From the NCBI RefSeq assembly GCF_003352005.1, contig NZ_CP024848.1, forward strand, positions 1,063,001 through 1,127,000: 64,000 nt of DNA, given 5' to 3'. The notes below the pieces were generated by a model. The model was not told the DNA's origin, ran no database searches, and saw nothing but the letters and a program-made list of their open reading frames with translations. Below are positions 1 to 8,795 of this stretch, one piece after another. Position 1 is the stretch's first letter. Every line of letters begins with the position of its first letter. The position numbers and the translations under genes were made by a program. Origin of the DNA: Oceanobacillus zhaokaii (GTDB lineage: Bacteria; Bacillota; Bacilli; Bacillales; Amphibacillaceae).

Positions 1-219
1 AAAAAGAATAATAAATACGTTGTCCCAGTGAATAAATATGGTTATCTACATGCATTTGCACCAGCGGTAAATGAAAAAGGACAGGTTACCTTTGGAGAAG
101 TTTACATTGAATTAAAAGGTACAAAAAAACATCTTGTCATCAAGAATGTAACAAAGCAGGGAATTGGTGCATGGATCCCAATTCAAGATCATGTTTCATT
201 TTCATACCAACTGAAGTAA
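1..219 (+). CDS. Hypothetical protein, 3' end only
   Basis: The reading frame is open from the first base of the window and stops with TAA at 217-219, so this is the C-terminal part of a longer protein (at least 72 residues). An internal GTG at 28 is not needed as a start because codons upstream of it are open. The visible part is rich in beta-strand-like alternation (GEVYIELKG, HLVIKNV) and ends FSYQLK. I do not recognise the family. A strong hairpin follows directly, so this is the last gene of its transcript. Confidence 0.6.
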   Translation, partial: KKNNKYVVPVNKYGYLHAFAPAVNEKGQVTFGEVYIELKGTKKHLVIKNVTKQGIGAWIPIQDHVSFSYQLK

Positions 220-225
220 TAGACA

Positions 226-252
226 AAACTCTGTAATTATATTACAGAGTTT
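226..252 (+). terminator. Intrinsic terminator after the first gene
   Basis: Twelve-base perfect stem (226-237 with 241-252) with a three-base loop, followed by a short T-rich run. It lies 7 bases after the stop codon. Confidence 0.7.
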
Positions 253-397
253 GTTGTGTTTAGATGGATATGACGTTATATCAATCCCTATCCTGTAGCT
301 GAACCCGGAAATGATAAAAGGTCTTGAAAAAAATCCTTTAATGCTTTATTATAGTAAAGTATTAAAGTTATCGACAGCATGAAAGGGGAAGCATGAA

Positions 398-1708
398 ATG
401 GAATGGGTTGTTTTAGTTTCCGTTTTAGTAATGATTATACTTAGTTTACTTCGAGTAAACGTTATAATAGCGATTATTGCTGCAGCAATAATTGCAGGTC
501 TAATGTCTGGTTTATCAATCACAGAATCAATTGAAATGCTCGTTAGTGGAATGGGAGGGTCAGCTAATACAGCGCTGAGCTACATTTTATTAGGTGCATT
601 CGCAGTTGCAATTAGTTATACAGGTATCATGACGATGTTAGTTAAATATTTGATTCGCGTCTTAACAGGGAAGAAAACGATGCTACTACTCGTTATAGCA
701 GGTGTTGCCTGCCTATCGCAAAACCTTGTGCCAATCCACATTGCATTTATTCCAATTTTAATTCCGCCATTATTAAAATTATTTGATAAAATGCGTATCG
801 ATCGCCGTGCAGTTGCAGTTGCGCTAACATTTGGCTTAAAGACACCATACATTATGATTCCAGCAGGTTTCGGACTTATATTCTATGGAATTATTAAAGA
901 AGGTATGGAAAGTAGTGGGGTAGCAATAACGATAGGAGAGATCACGAAGGCAATGTTTATTCCTGGACTTGGGATGATCTTCGGTCTATTAGTTGCTATT
1001 TTTATCACCTATCGTAAGGAACGAGATGCAATTCCAGGCGCTGGCGGAATAGTTCCGACCAATATTAAAGAGGAAGATACGGTTGTTACATTTAATAAGA
1101 AGCATTTATTCACGCTCGTCGCCATTCTTGGTTCCTTTATTGTTCAAATCATCACCGATAATCTAATTGTTGGTGCATTAACTGGTTTACTATTACTATT
1201 CTTATTTCTCGTCATTCCATTCCGTAAAGGGGATCAAGTAATGACAGAGGGAATCGGAATGATGGGGACCATCGCATTTGTAATGTTAGTCGCATCAGGT
1301 TACGGTATGATTTTGCAAGAAACTGGCGCTGTAACAGCACTTGTCGACGTATCGTCCGGCTTGCTAGGTGACAATCAAGCCCTAATTGCTTTTATTCTTT
1401 TATTAGTTGGGTTGCTTGTAACGCTTGGAATTGGCTCATCATTTGGAACGGTTCCGATTATTGCAGCGCTTTATGTGCCTATCTGTGCTGCGGCAGGTTT
1501 TTCACCATTAGCAATTGCTGCCCTTATCGGTACTGCCGGAGCACTTGGGGATGCAGGTTCACCTGCGTCAGATAGTACGCTTGGACCGACAGCAGGATTA
1601 AACGCAGACGGAAAGCATAACCATATATGGGATACTTGTGTTCCAACCTTTATTCATTTTAATATTCCATTGTTTATCTTTGGCTGGGTTGCAGCATTAA
1701 TTTTATAG
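398..1708 (+). CDS. yuiF: Na+/H+ antiporter-family amino-acid transporter, YuiF-like
   Basis: A 436-residue integral membrane protein with about eleven hydrophobic segments over its whole length, including a Gly/Ala-rich loop near the C-terminus (residues about 375-400, GTAGALGDAGSPASD) typical of the ion-transporter superfamily. The sequence reads like B. subtilis YuiF, which belongs to the Na+/H+ antiporter family and has been linked to histidine uptake; the substrate here is inferred. The start at 398 has an AAAGGGGA ribosome site 8 bases upstream. It stands alone between a terminator and the deacetylase gene 51 bases downstream, which may be read from the same transcript. Confidence 0.75.
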   Translation: MEWVVLVSVLVMIILSLLRVNVIIAIIAAAIIAGLMSGLSITESIEMLVSGMGGSANTALSYILLGAFAVAISYTGIMTMLVKYLIRVLTGKKTMLLLVIAGVACLSQNLVPIHIAFIPILIPPLLKLFDKMRIDRRAVAVALTFGLKTPYIMIPAGFGLIFYGIIKEGMESSGVAITIGEITKAMFIPGLGMIFGLLVAIFITYRKERDAIPGAGGIVPTNIKEEDTVVTFNKKHLFTLVAILGSFIVQIITDNLIVGALTGLLLLFLFLVIPFRKGDQVMTEGIGMMGTIAFVMLVASGYGMILQETGAVTALVDVSSGLLGDNQALIAFILLLVGLLVTLGIGSSFGTVPIIAALYVPICAAAGFSPLAIAALIGTAGALGDAGSPASDSTLGPTAGLNADGKHNHIWDTCVPTFIHFNIPLFIFGWVAALIL

Positions 1709-1759
1709 CATAATTTCCATTAAGATAGGACAAGGTAAGAAGAAAATAGGTGGGTTGTT

Positions 1760-2557
1760 ATGGATAAAAAAAATAGTGCATCGATCATTTATCTTCTTAT
1801 CTTCAGTCTTATTTTCCTTAGCCCTGTTCAAGTAGCGGCAGGTGGATTTGGCTGGGGTTATATGAAAAATAACGAACATAAAACTCCGGAAATCGGTAAG
1901 TATCAAGAAATGCTCGCAAAATATGGAGCATACTATGTCGATCATTCCGGAGATAAGGTCGTTTATCTAACATTTGATAATGGGTATGAGAATGGATTTA
2001 CTTCAGACATATTAGATGTATTGAAGAAGGAATCAGTGCCTGCAACGTTTTTTGTTACAGGGCATTATGTAAAGACTGAGCCTGATTTAATAAAGCGAAT
2101 GGTTAATGAAGGACATATAATAGGAAATCATTCGTATCACCATCCAGATCTCACGATATTAACAAAAGAAGCAATGAAAAAGGAACTAGAAACATTAGAA
2201 GAAGCTGTTTCCAACGTTTCCAAGCAAAAAGAAATAAAATTTCTCAGGCCGCCAAGAGGGACCTTTAATGAACAGACGTTGCAATGGTCAAATGAGCTAG
2301 GGTTAACGCATATTTTTTGGTCATTAGCATTTAATGACTGGAATGTAAACGGGCAAAAGGGCGCCAAATATGCATATGATCAAATTATGGCGCAGATCCA
2401 TCCAGGGGCGATCATCCTTTTACACGCCATTTCTTCTGATAATGCCGCAGCGCTTGAGCAAATTATTCAAGAACTTAAGAAGCAAGGATACAGCTTTAAA
2501 AGCTTAGATGATCTATTACTTAAGGATCTTCTACCTAAAGAGATTTATGGATATTAA
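1760..2557 (+). CDS. pdaA: Peptidoglycan muramic-acid de-N-acetylase PdaA
   Basis: A 265-residue polysaccharide deacetylase with an N-terminal signal/anchor segment (residues about 8-27). The NodB-type motif 1 has the PdaA-specific form TFDNGYENG (71-79); motif 2 is NHSYHH (123-128, metal-binding His124 and His128); motif 3 is RPPRGTF. PdaA removes the N-acetyl group from muramic acid so that muramic delta-lactam can form in the spore cortex, where germination enzymes recognise it. Length matches the B. subtilis protein (263). AGGTGGG lies upstream of the ATG, and a strong terminator follows. It is expected to be a sporulation gene; no forespore promoter was identified by eye. Confidence 0.9.
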   Translation: MDKKNSASIIYLLIFSLIFLSPVQVAAGGFGWGYMKNNEHKTPEIGKYQEMLAKYGAYYVDHSGDKVVYLTFDNGYENGFTSDILDVLKKESVPATFFVTGHYVKTEPDLIKRMVNEGHIIGNHSYHHPDLTILTKEAMKKELETLEEAVSNVSKQKEIKFLRPPRGTFNEQTLQWSNELGLTHIFWSLAFNDWNVNGQKGAKYAYDQIMAQIHPGAIILLHAISSDNAAALEQIIQELKKQGYSFKSLDDLLLKDLLPKEIYGY

Positions 2558-2560
2558 AAA

Positions 2561-2609
2561 AAATATAGAGAGGGAGGCTCGTTTATTACCGAGCCCCCTC
2601 TCTATATTT
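2561..2609 (+). terminator. Intrinsic terminator after pdaA
   Basis: Arms 2561-2581 and 2590-2609 form a stem of about 20 pairs with one bulged A, followed by a short A/T tail. Confidence 0.85.
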
Positions 2610-2783
2610 AAATTTAATGGATAGTTATTAGAAGTTGATATAAACTCCGAATAAGTGACAATTATGTCTTCGAAACCTAGAAAGTCGTTGCAATTTCCAC
2701 ATGATTCTCGAGTACATTGCTACAATCAATGTTAATAGTTGTTCGGTCCGTCATTCTTTTGTTTCTAGATTCTGCTCTACCTT

Positions 2784-2906
2784 AGCGGAAGAAATACACG
2801 AAGACTCCTGCGGGAAGAAGAGCCTAGGTGAGACAATGAAGCGCGATAGCGCGAGTTGGCTCACCAGCTCCCCTAAGGTGCGCGTAGTGTATTTCTGGAG
2901 CGACGG
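2784..2906. repeat. Palindromic intergenic repeat, copy 1
   Basis: A G+C-rich imperfect palindrome in an otherwise A+T-rich spacer. Outer arms AGAAATACAC (2790-2799) and GTGTATTTCT (2887-2896) pair perfectly; inside are GGTGAG/CTCACC and a central GCGC-GATA-GCGC hairpin (2841-2852). A second copy lies at 23581-23703, and similarity continues about 40 bases further right (CATCCTAAGT then AGTTTAC). It matches a family of hairpin repeats I recall between genes in many Bacillaceae genomes. A 77-codon open frame across it is a by-product of the repeat. The rest of the spacer 2610-2960 shows no gene. Confidence 0.8.
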
Positions 2907-2990
2907 CCAAGGAAACAAATATCATCCTAAGTAAGTTCCTAGTTTACCTCATAGACACTTCTCAAAAAAATAAAAAGTGAATCAAAACAC

Positions 2991-3046
2991 TTGAAAGTCA
3001 AAGAAGGTCAAGTTATAATATGTTCATAAGGTCAAAGATGGTCAAA
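2991..3046 (+). promoter_or_regulatory. Distal clpE promoter with two CtsR operators
   Basis: TTGAAA (2991-2996) and TATAAT (3014-3019) are 17 bases apart. Two tandem heptad sites matching the CtsR consensus RGTCAAANANRGTCAAA lie at 2996-3012 (covering the spacer) and 3030-3046 (covering the start region). CtsR is the class III heat-shock repressor. Confidence 0.88.
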
Positions 3047-3141
3047 CTTAATAATTGACATTTGGCTTTATAGTCCTTGATTCACTTGCTGAAATATTAC
3101 TTTTCATTAATATAAGGAAATCAAAAAAATAAACAAAATAC

Positions 3142-3197
3142 TTGAAAGTCAAAAAAGGTCAGAGTATAATATATTTATAAGGTCAAAGATAGTCAAA
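3142..3197 (+). promoter_or_regulatory. Proximal clpE promoter with two CtsR operators
   Basis: A near copy of the distal unit, shifted by 151 bases: TTGAAA (3142-3147), 17-base spacer, TATAAT (3165-3170), and CtsR sites at 3147-3163 and 3181-3197. The two units match over about 70 bases, so the promoter-operator block was duplicated in tandem. Confidence 0.88.
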
Positions 3198-3249
3198 GTC
3201 AAAAATGAAATTAACTTTAAATATAATTTTTCTAGGAGGAATGGAATAT

Positions 3250-5385
3250 ATGCTATGTCAAAAATGTGGCGTCAATGAAGCTAACATCAACGCAGCAATG
3301 ATGATGAATAATCAAAAAATGGAAATACACCTTTGTAATGATTGTTTCCGTGAACTCCAAGGACAAATGATGAATTCTACTGGTTTCCCATTTGGATTTG
3401 CAAATGATGCTTCGGATTTCTTTGCTCAAGGTAATGGAAATGGTGAAGCTAAAGTGGGAGCAAAAACGAAGCAAAAACAAACTACTAAAAGAAATAGTTT
3501 ACTTGATCAATTAGGAAGCAACCTTACAGATGGAGCAAGAGCTGGTGAAATTGATCCAGTAATTGGACGTGACAATGAAATTAAACGTGTAATTGAAACT
3601 TTAAATAGAAGAAACAAGAACAACCCAGTTTTAATTGGTGAACCTGGTGTTGGTAAGACCGCTATTGCTGAAGGTCTAGCAGTGAAAATTGTTGAAGGAA
3701 GTGTCCCTACAAAGTTATTAAATAAAGAAGTTTATTTACTCGATGTGGCATCATTAGTTGCCAATACTGGTATTCGAGGACAATTCGAACAACGCATGAA
3801 ACAATTAATCAACGAACTTAAGTCACGTGATGATGTCATCCTATTTATTGATGAAATCCACTTAATCGTTGGAGCAGGAACAGCTGAAGGCTCACAAATG
3901 GATGCTGGAAACATTTTAAAACCAGCGTTAGCACGTGGAGAATTACAATTGATTGGTGCAACAACATTAAAAGAATATCGTCAAATTGAGAAAGATGCAG
4001 CACTCGAAAGACGTTTACAACCAATAACGGTGAATGAGCCTACTCAAGAAGATACGGTGACAATTTTGAATGGAATAAAAGACCGATATGAGAAATTCCA
4101 TGAAGTCCACTATTCTGATGAAGCAATCCAAGCATTCGTTACGTTATCCAGCCGCTATATCCAAGATCGTTTCTTGCCAGATAAAGCAATCGATTTAATG
4201 GACGAGGTTGGTTCAAGATTGAATTTGAAAAATTCATCTGTTGATTCTTCTTCTATTAAGCAACGACTTGATGAGATTACAAAGGAAAAACAACAAGCAG
4301 CTGAAAAAGAAGACTATGAACGTGCAGCGAACTTGAGATATCAAGAGATTCAACTACAAAAACAATTAGAAAAAGCATCAGATGAGGACAAAATTATTGA
4401 TGTGGATGTTAGTGACATTCAATTGATTGTAGAAGAAAAAACAGGTATCCCAGTAACAAAAATGCAAACAGACGAACAAGAAAAAATGAAAAACCTTGCG
4501 CAAGCATTAAGTGATAAAGTTATCGGCCAGGATGAGGCTGTAAATAAAGTAGCAAAAGCAGTTCGCCGTAGTCGTGCAGGATTGAAATCTAAGAATCGTC
4601 CAATTGGTACCTTCTTATTTGTAGGTCCAACAGGTGTCGGTAAAACGGAATTATCGAAAGTACTTGCTGATGAATTATTCGGCTCTCGTGATTCAATCAT
4701 TCGTCTTGATATGAGTGAATACATGGAGAAACATTCAGTGTCTAAGATTATCGGTTCACCTCCAGGCTATGTAGGCCATGAGGAAGCAGGACAATTAACG
4801 GAACGTGTGCGACGTAATCCATATTCGATTTTACTATTGGATGAGGTTGAAAAAGCGCACCCAGACGTGTTAAATACCTTCTTGCAAATTATGGAGGATG
4901 GTCATTTAACTGATTCTCAAGGACGCAAAGTAAGCTTTAAGGATACCGTTATTATCATGACAAGTAATGCAGGTACAGGTGACAAACAGATTAATGTTGG
5001 ATTTAATACAGGAAAACACGAATCTGTATCAACATTAGAGAAATTAAGTGCATACTTTAAGCCTGAATTCCTGAATCGTTTTGATACAATCGTTAACTTC
5101 AATCAGTTATCTGAAGAAAACTTATTGAAAATCGTTGACCTTATGCTTGTTGAATTACAAGACAGACTTGAAGAAAACGAAACAACCATTACGATTACAG
5201 ATGAAGCAAAACGAGTATTAGTGAAGAGCGGTTATGATGAACGCTTCGGTGCAAGACCATTACGTCGGGTAATTCAGGATAAGATTGAGGACCAATTAAC
5301 CGATTTAATCCTGGAACATGACACAGTTGAAAAAGTAAATGTTGATGTAGTGGATAATGAAATTGTCGTGAAGATGGTACAGTAG
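3250..5385 (+). CDS. clpE: ATP-dependent Clp protease ATP-binding subunit ClpE
   Basis: HSP100/Clp unfoldase of 711 residues that feeds substrates to ClpP and works in heat-stress protein quality control. An N-terminal zinc finger (Cys3, Cys6, Cys29, Cys32) and lack of the ClpC N-domain mark it as ClpE. The first AAA+ module has Walker A GEPGVGKT (130-137); a UVR-type coiled linker is near 346-375; the second module has GPTGVGKT (from 459), followed by the C-terminal ClpB-type D2 domain. I place the start at the ATG at 3250 (MLCQKC), 9 bases after AGGAGGA. The ATG at 3241 abuts that site and the one at 3205 lies just beyond the last CtsR box. Control is by four CtsR heptad pairs. Confidence 0.95.
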   Translation: MLCQKCGVNEANINAAMMMNNQKMEIHLCNDCFRELQGQMMNSTGFPFGFANDASDFFAQGNGNGEAKVGAKTKQKQTTKRNSLLDQLGSNLTDGARAGEIDPVIGRDNEIKRVIETLNRRNKNNPVLIGEPGVGKTAIAEGLAVKIVEGSVPTKLLNKEVYLLDVASLVANTGIRGQFEQRMKQLINELKSRDDVILFIDEIHLIVGAGTAEGSQMDAGNILKPALARGELQLIGATTLKEYRQIEKDAALERRLQPITVNEPTQEDTVTILNGIKDRYEKFHEVHYSDEAIQAFVTLSSRYIQDRFLPDKAIDLMDEVGSRLNLKNSSVDSSSIKQRLDEITKEKQQAAEKEDYERAANLRYQEIQLQKQLEKASDEDKIIDVDVSDIQLIVEEKTGIPVTKMQTDEQEKMKNLAQALSDKVIGQDEAVNKVAKAVRRSRAGLKSKNRPIGTFLFVGPTGVGKTELSKVLADELFGSRDSIIRLDMSEYMEKHSVSKIIGSPPGYVGHEEAGQLTERVRRNPYSILLLDEVEKAHPDVLNTFLQIMEDGHLTDSQGRKVSFKDTVIIMTSNAGTGDKQINVGFNTGKHESVSTLEKLSAYFKPEFLNRFDTIVNFNQLSEENLLKIVDLMLVELQDRLEENETTITITDEAKRVLVKSGYDERFGARPLRRVIQDKIEDQLTDLILEHDTVEKVNVDVVDNEIVVKMVQ

Positions 5386-5395
5386 TTAAATGAGA

Positions 5396-5426
5396 AAACC
5401 TCGCTGAATGTTATTCAGCGAGGTTT
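5396..5426 (+). terminator. Intrinsic terminator after clpE
   Basis: Fourteen-base perfect stem (5396-5409 with 5413-5426) running into a T tract. It also lies downstream of the opposing MaoC gene. Confidence 0.9.
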
Positions 5427-5478
5427 TTCCTTTGAATGCACACAATTCGAACATTTTATTCTGCTTTCAATAGCCCCT

Positions 5479-5904
5479 TTAACGTTTTATTAACACGGAC
5501 AAGTCACCTTCAAAAACCTTTTCTTCGTTATCATTGAAAGTAGACAACGATACAGTAAGGATACCTGTTTCATTTTTTGCTGCTTTTTTATCAATAACCT
5601 TAACAATGGTATGTAATTCATTACCAGGATACACTGGCTTTATAAATTTTATATTATTCATCCGTGTCCCAGCAATGACATCAGGACCATAGACACCTTG
5701 TTCAATCCAAAGCTTAAATGAAATTGCTAGCGTATGTATACCAGAAGCAATAATCCCATTAAACCTTCCTTGATTTGCTTTTTCCTCATCTAAATGCATA
5801 TATTGAGGATCGAATTCTCCCGCAAACTTCATGATATCTTCTTTTGTTAATTTGAATGATTTCGTTTCGAATACCTGTCCGATTGTAAACTCATCTAGCT
5901 TCAT
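5479..5904 (-). CDS. MaoC-like (R)-specific hydratase-fold protein
   Basis: A 141-residue single hot-dog-fold protein. The hydratase-2 motif is seen as FAGEFDPQYMHLDEEKA, with the Asp/His pair used for water addition, followed by FNGIIASGIHT. Such proteins hydrate enoyl-CoA or related acyl thioesters; the substrate cannot be told from sequence. On the coding strand an AGAGGTG ribosome site precedes the ATG. It is a single-gene unit convergent with clpE. Confidence 0.85.
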   Translation of the reverse strand: MKLDEFTIGQVFETKSFKLTKEDIMKFAGEFDPQYMHLDEEKANQGRFNGIIASGIHTLAISFKLWIEQGVYGPDVIAGTRMNNIKFIKPVYPGNELHTIVKVIDKKAAKNETGILTVSLSTFNDNEEKVFEGDLSVLIKR

Positions 5905-6116
5905 TGATACACCTCTGTTTATTAATTGTTGTACTAGTTTATATTAGCATCATTCCTCGATTAGTAAAAATCATTCTCCTAGTTCGCATCACAGGTTGGT
6001 CTTATACGATTAGCTAAGGTCTTATCCTGCTAGTTAACTTTATATGATTGAGGATAAATTGAATCTCCCTGTGAAAAACTAATATCGAACGTCATTTTAA
6101 CAAAAGGATGACTCCG

Positions 6117-6983
6117 ATGAAAAATATAACTACATTTATTCTTCTGTTTATGATTTTTTTCATATGTACTCAGCCATTGCTTAAGGTAAAAAGTGACTCC
6201 AAATCAGAGCTGGAAGTTCACTTTATCGATGTTGGCCAAGGTGACAGTATTCTAATTCAAACTCCTACTGAGAAGACGATACTTATCGATGGTGGACCGC
6301 CTAAAGCAGGGAAAAGGGTGGTGGACTACTTAAATAAACTAGGTATTAAGCAAATTGATCTGCTTATCGCCACTCATCCAGATGTCGATCATATCGGTGG
6401 ACTGAAAAAGGTAATGAAGGAAGTGGCTGTTAAACAAGTAATTGATTCTGGAAAACTTCATTTCACCAATACCTATGCAAGTTACGCATTGGAAATCCGA
6501 AAACAAGGGATCCCAATAAAAGTGGCAAAGATAAATGAACCAATCCTGTTGGATCCAGATGTAAAGATAAAAGTTTTAAATGCTAATAGTAAAAATAAAA
6601 CGAATAATCAATCCTCACTTGTGTTGAAGGTCAGTTATAAGGAAGTAGACTTTTTACTAATGGGTGATGTAGAAATGGAGCAAGAGAAGACACTATTAGA
6701 AAAACATAACCTGGAAGCAGAAATAGTTAAAATTGCACATCATGGATCAGATACGAGTACTTCTTATCAATTTCTACACGAAGTAAATCCACAGATTGCC
6801 ATACTTACATATCGAATCGGTAATGACTATGGACATCCGGTTGAAAGGGTAATTGACAATCTAGACAGAATTGATGCGCAGATTTACTCAACTGGAGTAT
6901 TTGGCAACTTACGAATTCTTACAAATGGAGAAGATTATATGATTATTCCTGAAAAAAGTCCTACTGAAAACATAGCGAGTTAA
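6117..6983 (+). CDS. ComEC-type metallo-beta-lactamase-fold hydrolase, membrane-anchored
   Basis: A 288-residue protein with an N-terminal hydrophobic signal/anchor (residues about 5-23) and a metallo-beta-lactamase domain like the extracellular domain of the DNA-uptake channel ComEC. Motifs are VGQGDSILI (39-47), ILIDGG (55-60), the metal site THPDVDHIGG (86-95) and IAHHGSD. No channel domain is present. Stand-alone proteins of this type are probably secreted or surface nucleases or phosphodiesterases; the substrate is unknown. An ATG also exists at 6108, but it abuts AAAAGG, whereas the ATG at 6117 is 9 bases downstream of it and is preferred. Confidence 0.85.
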   Translation: MKNITTFILLFMIFFICTQPLLKVKSDSKSELEVHFIDVGQGDSILIQTPTEKTILIDGGPPKAGKRVVDYLNKLGIKQIDLLIATHPDVDHIGGLKKVMKEVAVKQVIDSGKLHFTNTYASYALEIRKQGIPIKVAKINEPILLDPDVKIKVLNANSKNKTNNQSSLVLKVSYKEVDFLLMGDVEMEQEKTLLEKHNLEAEIVKIAHHGSDTSTSYQFLHEVNPQIAILTYRIGNDYGHPVERVIDNLDRIDAQIYSTGVFGNLRILTNGEDYMIIPEKSPTENIAS

Positions 6984-7098
6984 TCATCCTTCAATATTTG
7001 CAATGTGATGCTAGATATAATACTTGGAGTTCTTATTAAGGGAGTCAATCAAAAAGGCTGGTCTTCTTCTGAAAAACGAACCTAAGAAAACAGAAGAG

Positions 7099-7136
7099 AA
7101 ATAAGGTTCGTACACATTGTGTGCCGAACCTTATTT
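7099..7136 (+). terminator. Intrinsic terminator
   Basis: Twelve-base stem (7099-7110 with 7125-7136) ending in a T run, 115 bases after the ComEC-like gene. The spacer 6984-7370 otherwise holds only the nested hairpin at 7281-7325. Confidence 0.75.
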
Positions 7137-7280
7137 TTTGTGAATACAATTATTGTTAAAAGTTTGGTTTCATCTAGTTTCTTCATCTAGCCTAGTCGAA
7201 TCTCGAACATTAAAAAAGCCTTAAAACATGATCTCGAGGCTAGATTAACAAGTCAATAATATTTATCCCATCTGTAACAG

Positions 7281-7325
7281 GCAGTAAGCCCCCAGCCTAA
7301 GTTTTAGAGTGGGGGGTCAAACTGC
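7281..7325. other. Nested G/C hairpin between convergent genes
   Basis: Three stems nest in 45 bases: GCAGT/ACTGC outside, CCCCC/GGGGG, then CTAA/TTAG near the loop. It has no T tract on either side, so it is not a standard terminator. It may be a structured 3' UTR element or an RNA. No gene is visible. Confidence 0.4.
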
Positions 7326-7370
7326 TTGTAAGAATCTAAATTTCAACTAACACGTAAATAAAGCTTTACT

Positions 7371-8252
7371 TTATCTTCTGAACTTATCTGTGCCCGTCCG
7401 ATATTTTTCGTCCGTATCAATTTTATCTTCAATATCCATTCCGTATTCATCAGTTACATCAACATGCTCTTTCTTTACAGTATCCGCGACATGCGCTGTA
7501 TCAAGATTTTTTTCTTTATCAATCACTATTTCTTCTTTAACAACAGGCTTTTTCTTCACTTCAATTTCTTCTTCAACGATTGGAACACGGATAGATTCGT
7601 CATCTTCAATTGGTCTAGCTGATTCTTCATAATCTGTAACAGGTCTGCGCTCAACATGGACCTCGTCTTTTTCAACAGGGACTTCAACATTTTGCAGTTC
7701 CTCAGTTACCGTCTTGTCAACATGAACCTCACCACTTTGAACCTTGTTTTTATTGATTTGAAGTTCCTCTTCACGACGTTTCACTTTTTCAGTTTCTGAA
7801 TATAGATCATTATTTCCGACCAAATCATCTTCAGGTGTTACATTGAATCCAGAAGCAGATAGCCCACTATCGGGTGTATCCGGGATAAAGCCTGTCCTTG
7901 TATCATTATCAGCAATTACTATAATATTCCCGGAGATTAAATCGTCCTGATATGCCGCTGCATCAGAGGATGATACGCCAAGATTTGTTAGTTGATCATA
8001 TGGATTTGCATCCGAAGTCTCATTTTCATCTGTAAAGAATCTCTTAATGCTGTCCCAGAAAGATTCATCTTCTGCAGTATTTCCTCCTACTTTTACATCT
8101 ACATCTGTATTGTTTTCAATTCTGTCGATATCTGCACTGTGATTTGTAAGAATTGTAAGGTCTTCTGCCAGCATCCCGTTCTCTTTGAAATTATTTACTG
8201 CTGCAATAGCTCCCGTTTCTGTGCTATAGCTTCCAATAATTTGTTTAGCCAT
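7371..8252 (-). CDS. General stress protein, YflT domain fused to YsnF/AvaK domain
   Basis: A 293-residue soluble protein. Residues 1-110 resemble the heat-induced YflT / general stress protein 17M domain (IIGSYSTETGAIAAVNNFKE). After a linker, residues about 150-260 form a DUF2382 (YsnF/AvaK) domain of highly charged repeats such as EELQINKNKVQSGEVHV. Biochemical function is unknown for both domains; in Bacillus such genes belong to the SigB general stress regulon. AGGAGG lies 8 bases before the ATG, and a SigB-like promoter lies upstream. The extreme charge (runs of E, K, D) and lack of Cys are typical of these proteins. Confidence 0.85.
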   Translation of the reverse strand: MAKQIIGSYSTETGAIAAVNNFKENGMLAEDLTILTNHSADIDRIENNTDVDVKVGGNTAEDESFWDSIKRFFTDENETSDANPYDQLTNLGVSSSDAAAYQDDLISGNIIVIADNDTRTGFIPDTPDSGLSASGFNVTPEDDLVGNNDLYSETEKVKRREEELQINKNKVQSGEVHVDKTVTEELQNVEVPVEKDEVHVERRPVTDYEESARPIEDDESIRVPIVEEEIEVKKKPVVKEEIVIDKEKNLDTAHVADTVKKEHVDVTDEYGMDIEDKIDTDEKYRTGTDKFRR

Positions 8253-8285
8253 TGAAAAAACCTCCTAAGTTGTTATAGTGGTTAT

Positions 8286-8310
8286 TTTCCCATTTGACCT
8301 CTTTTTAAAC
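8286..8310 (-). promoter_or_regulatory. SigB-like promoter for the stress gene
   Basis: On the minus strand GTTTAA (8305-8310) is followed after 13 bases by GGGAAA (8286-8291). The SigB consensus is GTTTAA, 12-15 bases, GGGTAT, so the upstream box is perfect and the downstream box matches four of six. Confidence 0.7.
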
Positions 8311-8417
8311 ATTTTAAGCATTATTCTAATGATTTTTTATAAAAAAGATTGACAATTTCAACATCCGGTTATATAGTTAGTTACATAAGTAATTAACCAA
8401 ATAAGGAATGAACTAAA

Positions 8418-8795
8418 ATGAAAAATTCATTAGATGAAAGCAAACCAATATTCCTGCAGATTAAAGAGCAGCTCGAAGATTCCATTATTAATGGAGCGAT
8501 TAAAGCAGGGGAACGCGTACCATCGACAAATGAATTCGCTGCATACTACAAGATAAACCCAGCAACTGCAGCAAAAGGAATTAATGAACTTGTCGCAGAG
8601 GATATTCTTTTTAAAAGAAGAGGTGTTGGAATGTTCGTAACAGAAGATGCAAAGCAACTATTAGTGGAAAGCCGAAAGAAAACGTTTTATGAAAATTTTA
8701 TGCTGCCATTAAAAAATGAGGCCAATAAGTTACAAATTAGTGAAGAGGAACTCATGGACATGGTAAAAAGAGGGGATGATTTTTATGAAAATTGA
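8418..8795 (+). CDS. GntR-family regulator, YtrA-type
   Basis: A 125-residue regulator with an N-terminal winged helix-turn-helix (residues about 8-75; IKAGERVPSTNEFAAYYKIN, then the wing FKRRGVGMFV) and only a short helical C-terminal part. That architecture defines the YtrA subfamily, which normally represses the ABC transporter operon it heads. It overlaps the downstream ATPase gene by 11 bases, and the two are translationally coupled. A spaced TTGACA-like sequence near 8349 and A/T-rich DNA before the gene are the likely promoter and operator zone. Confidence 0.88.
   Translation: MKNSLDESKPIFLQIKEQLEDSIINGAIKAGERVPSTNEFAAYYKINPATAAKGINELVAEDILFKRRGVGMFVTEDAKQLLVESRKKTFYENFMLPLKNEANKLQISEEELMDMVKRGDDFYEN

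Noticed and set aside
2701..2934. 77-codon open frame
   Set aside because: It lies across the palindromic intergenic repeat, has no ribosome site, and the repeat copy at 23.6 kb explains the sequence.
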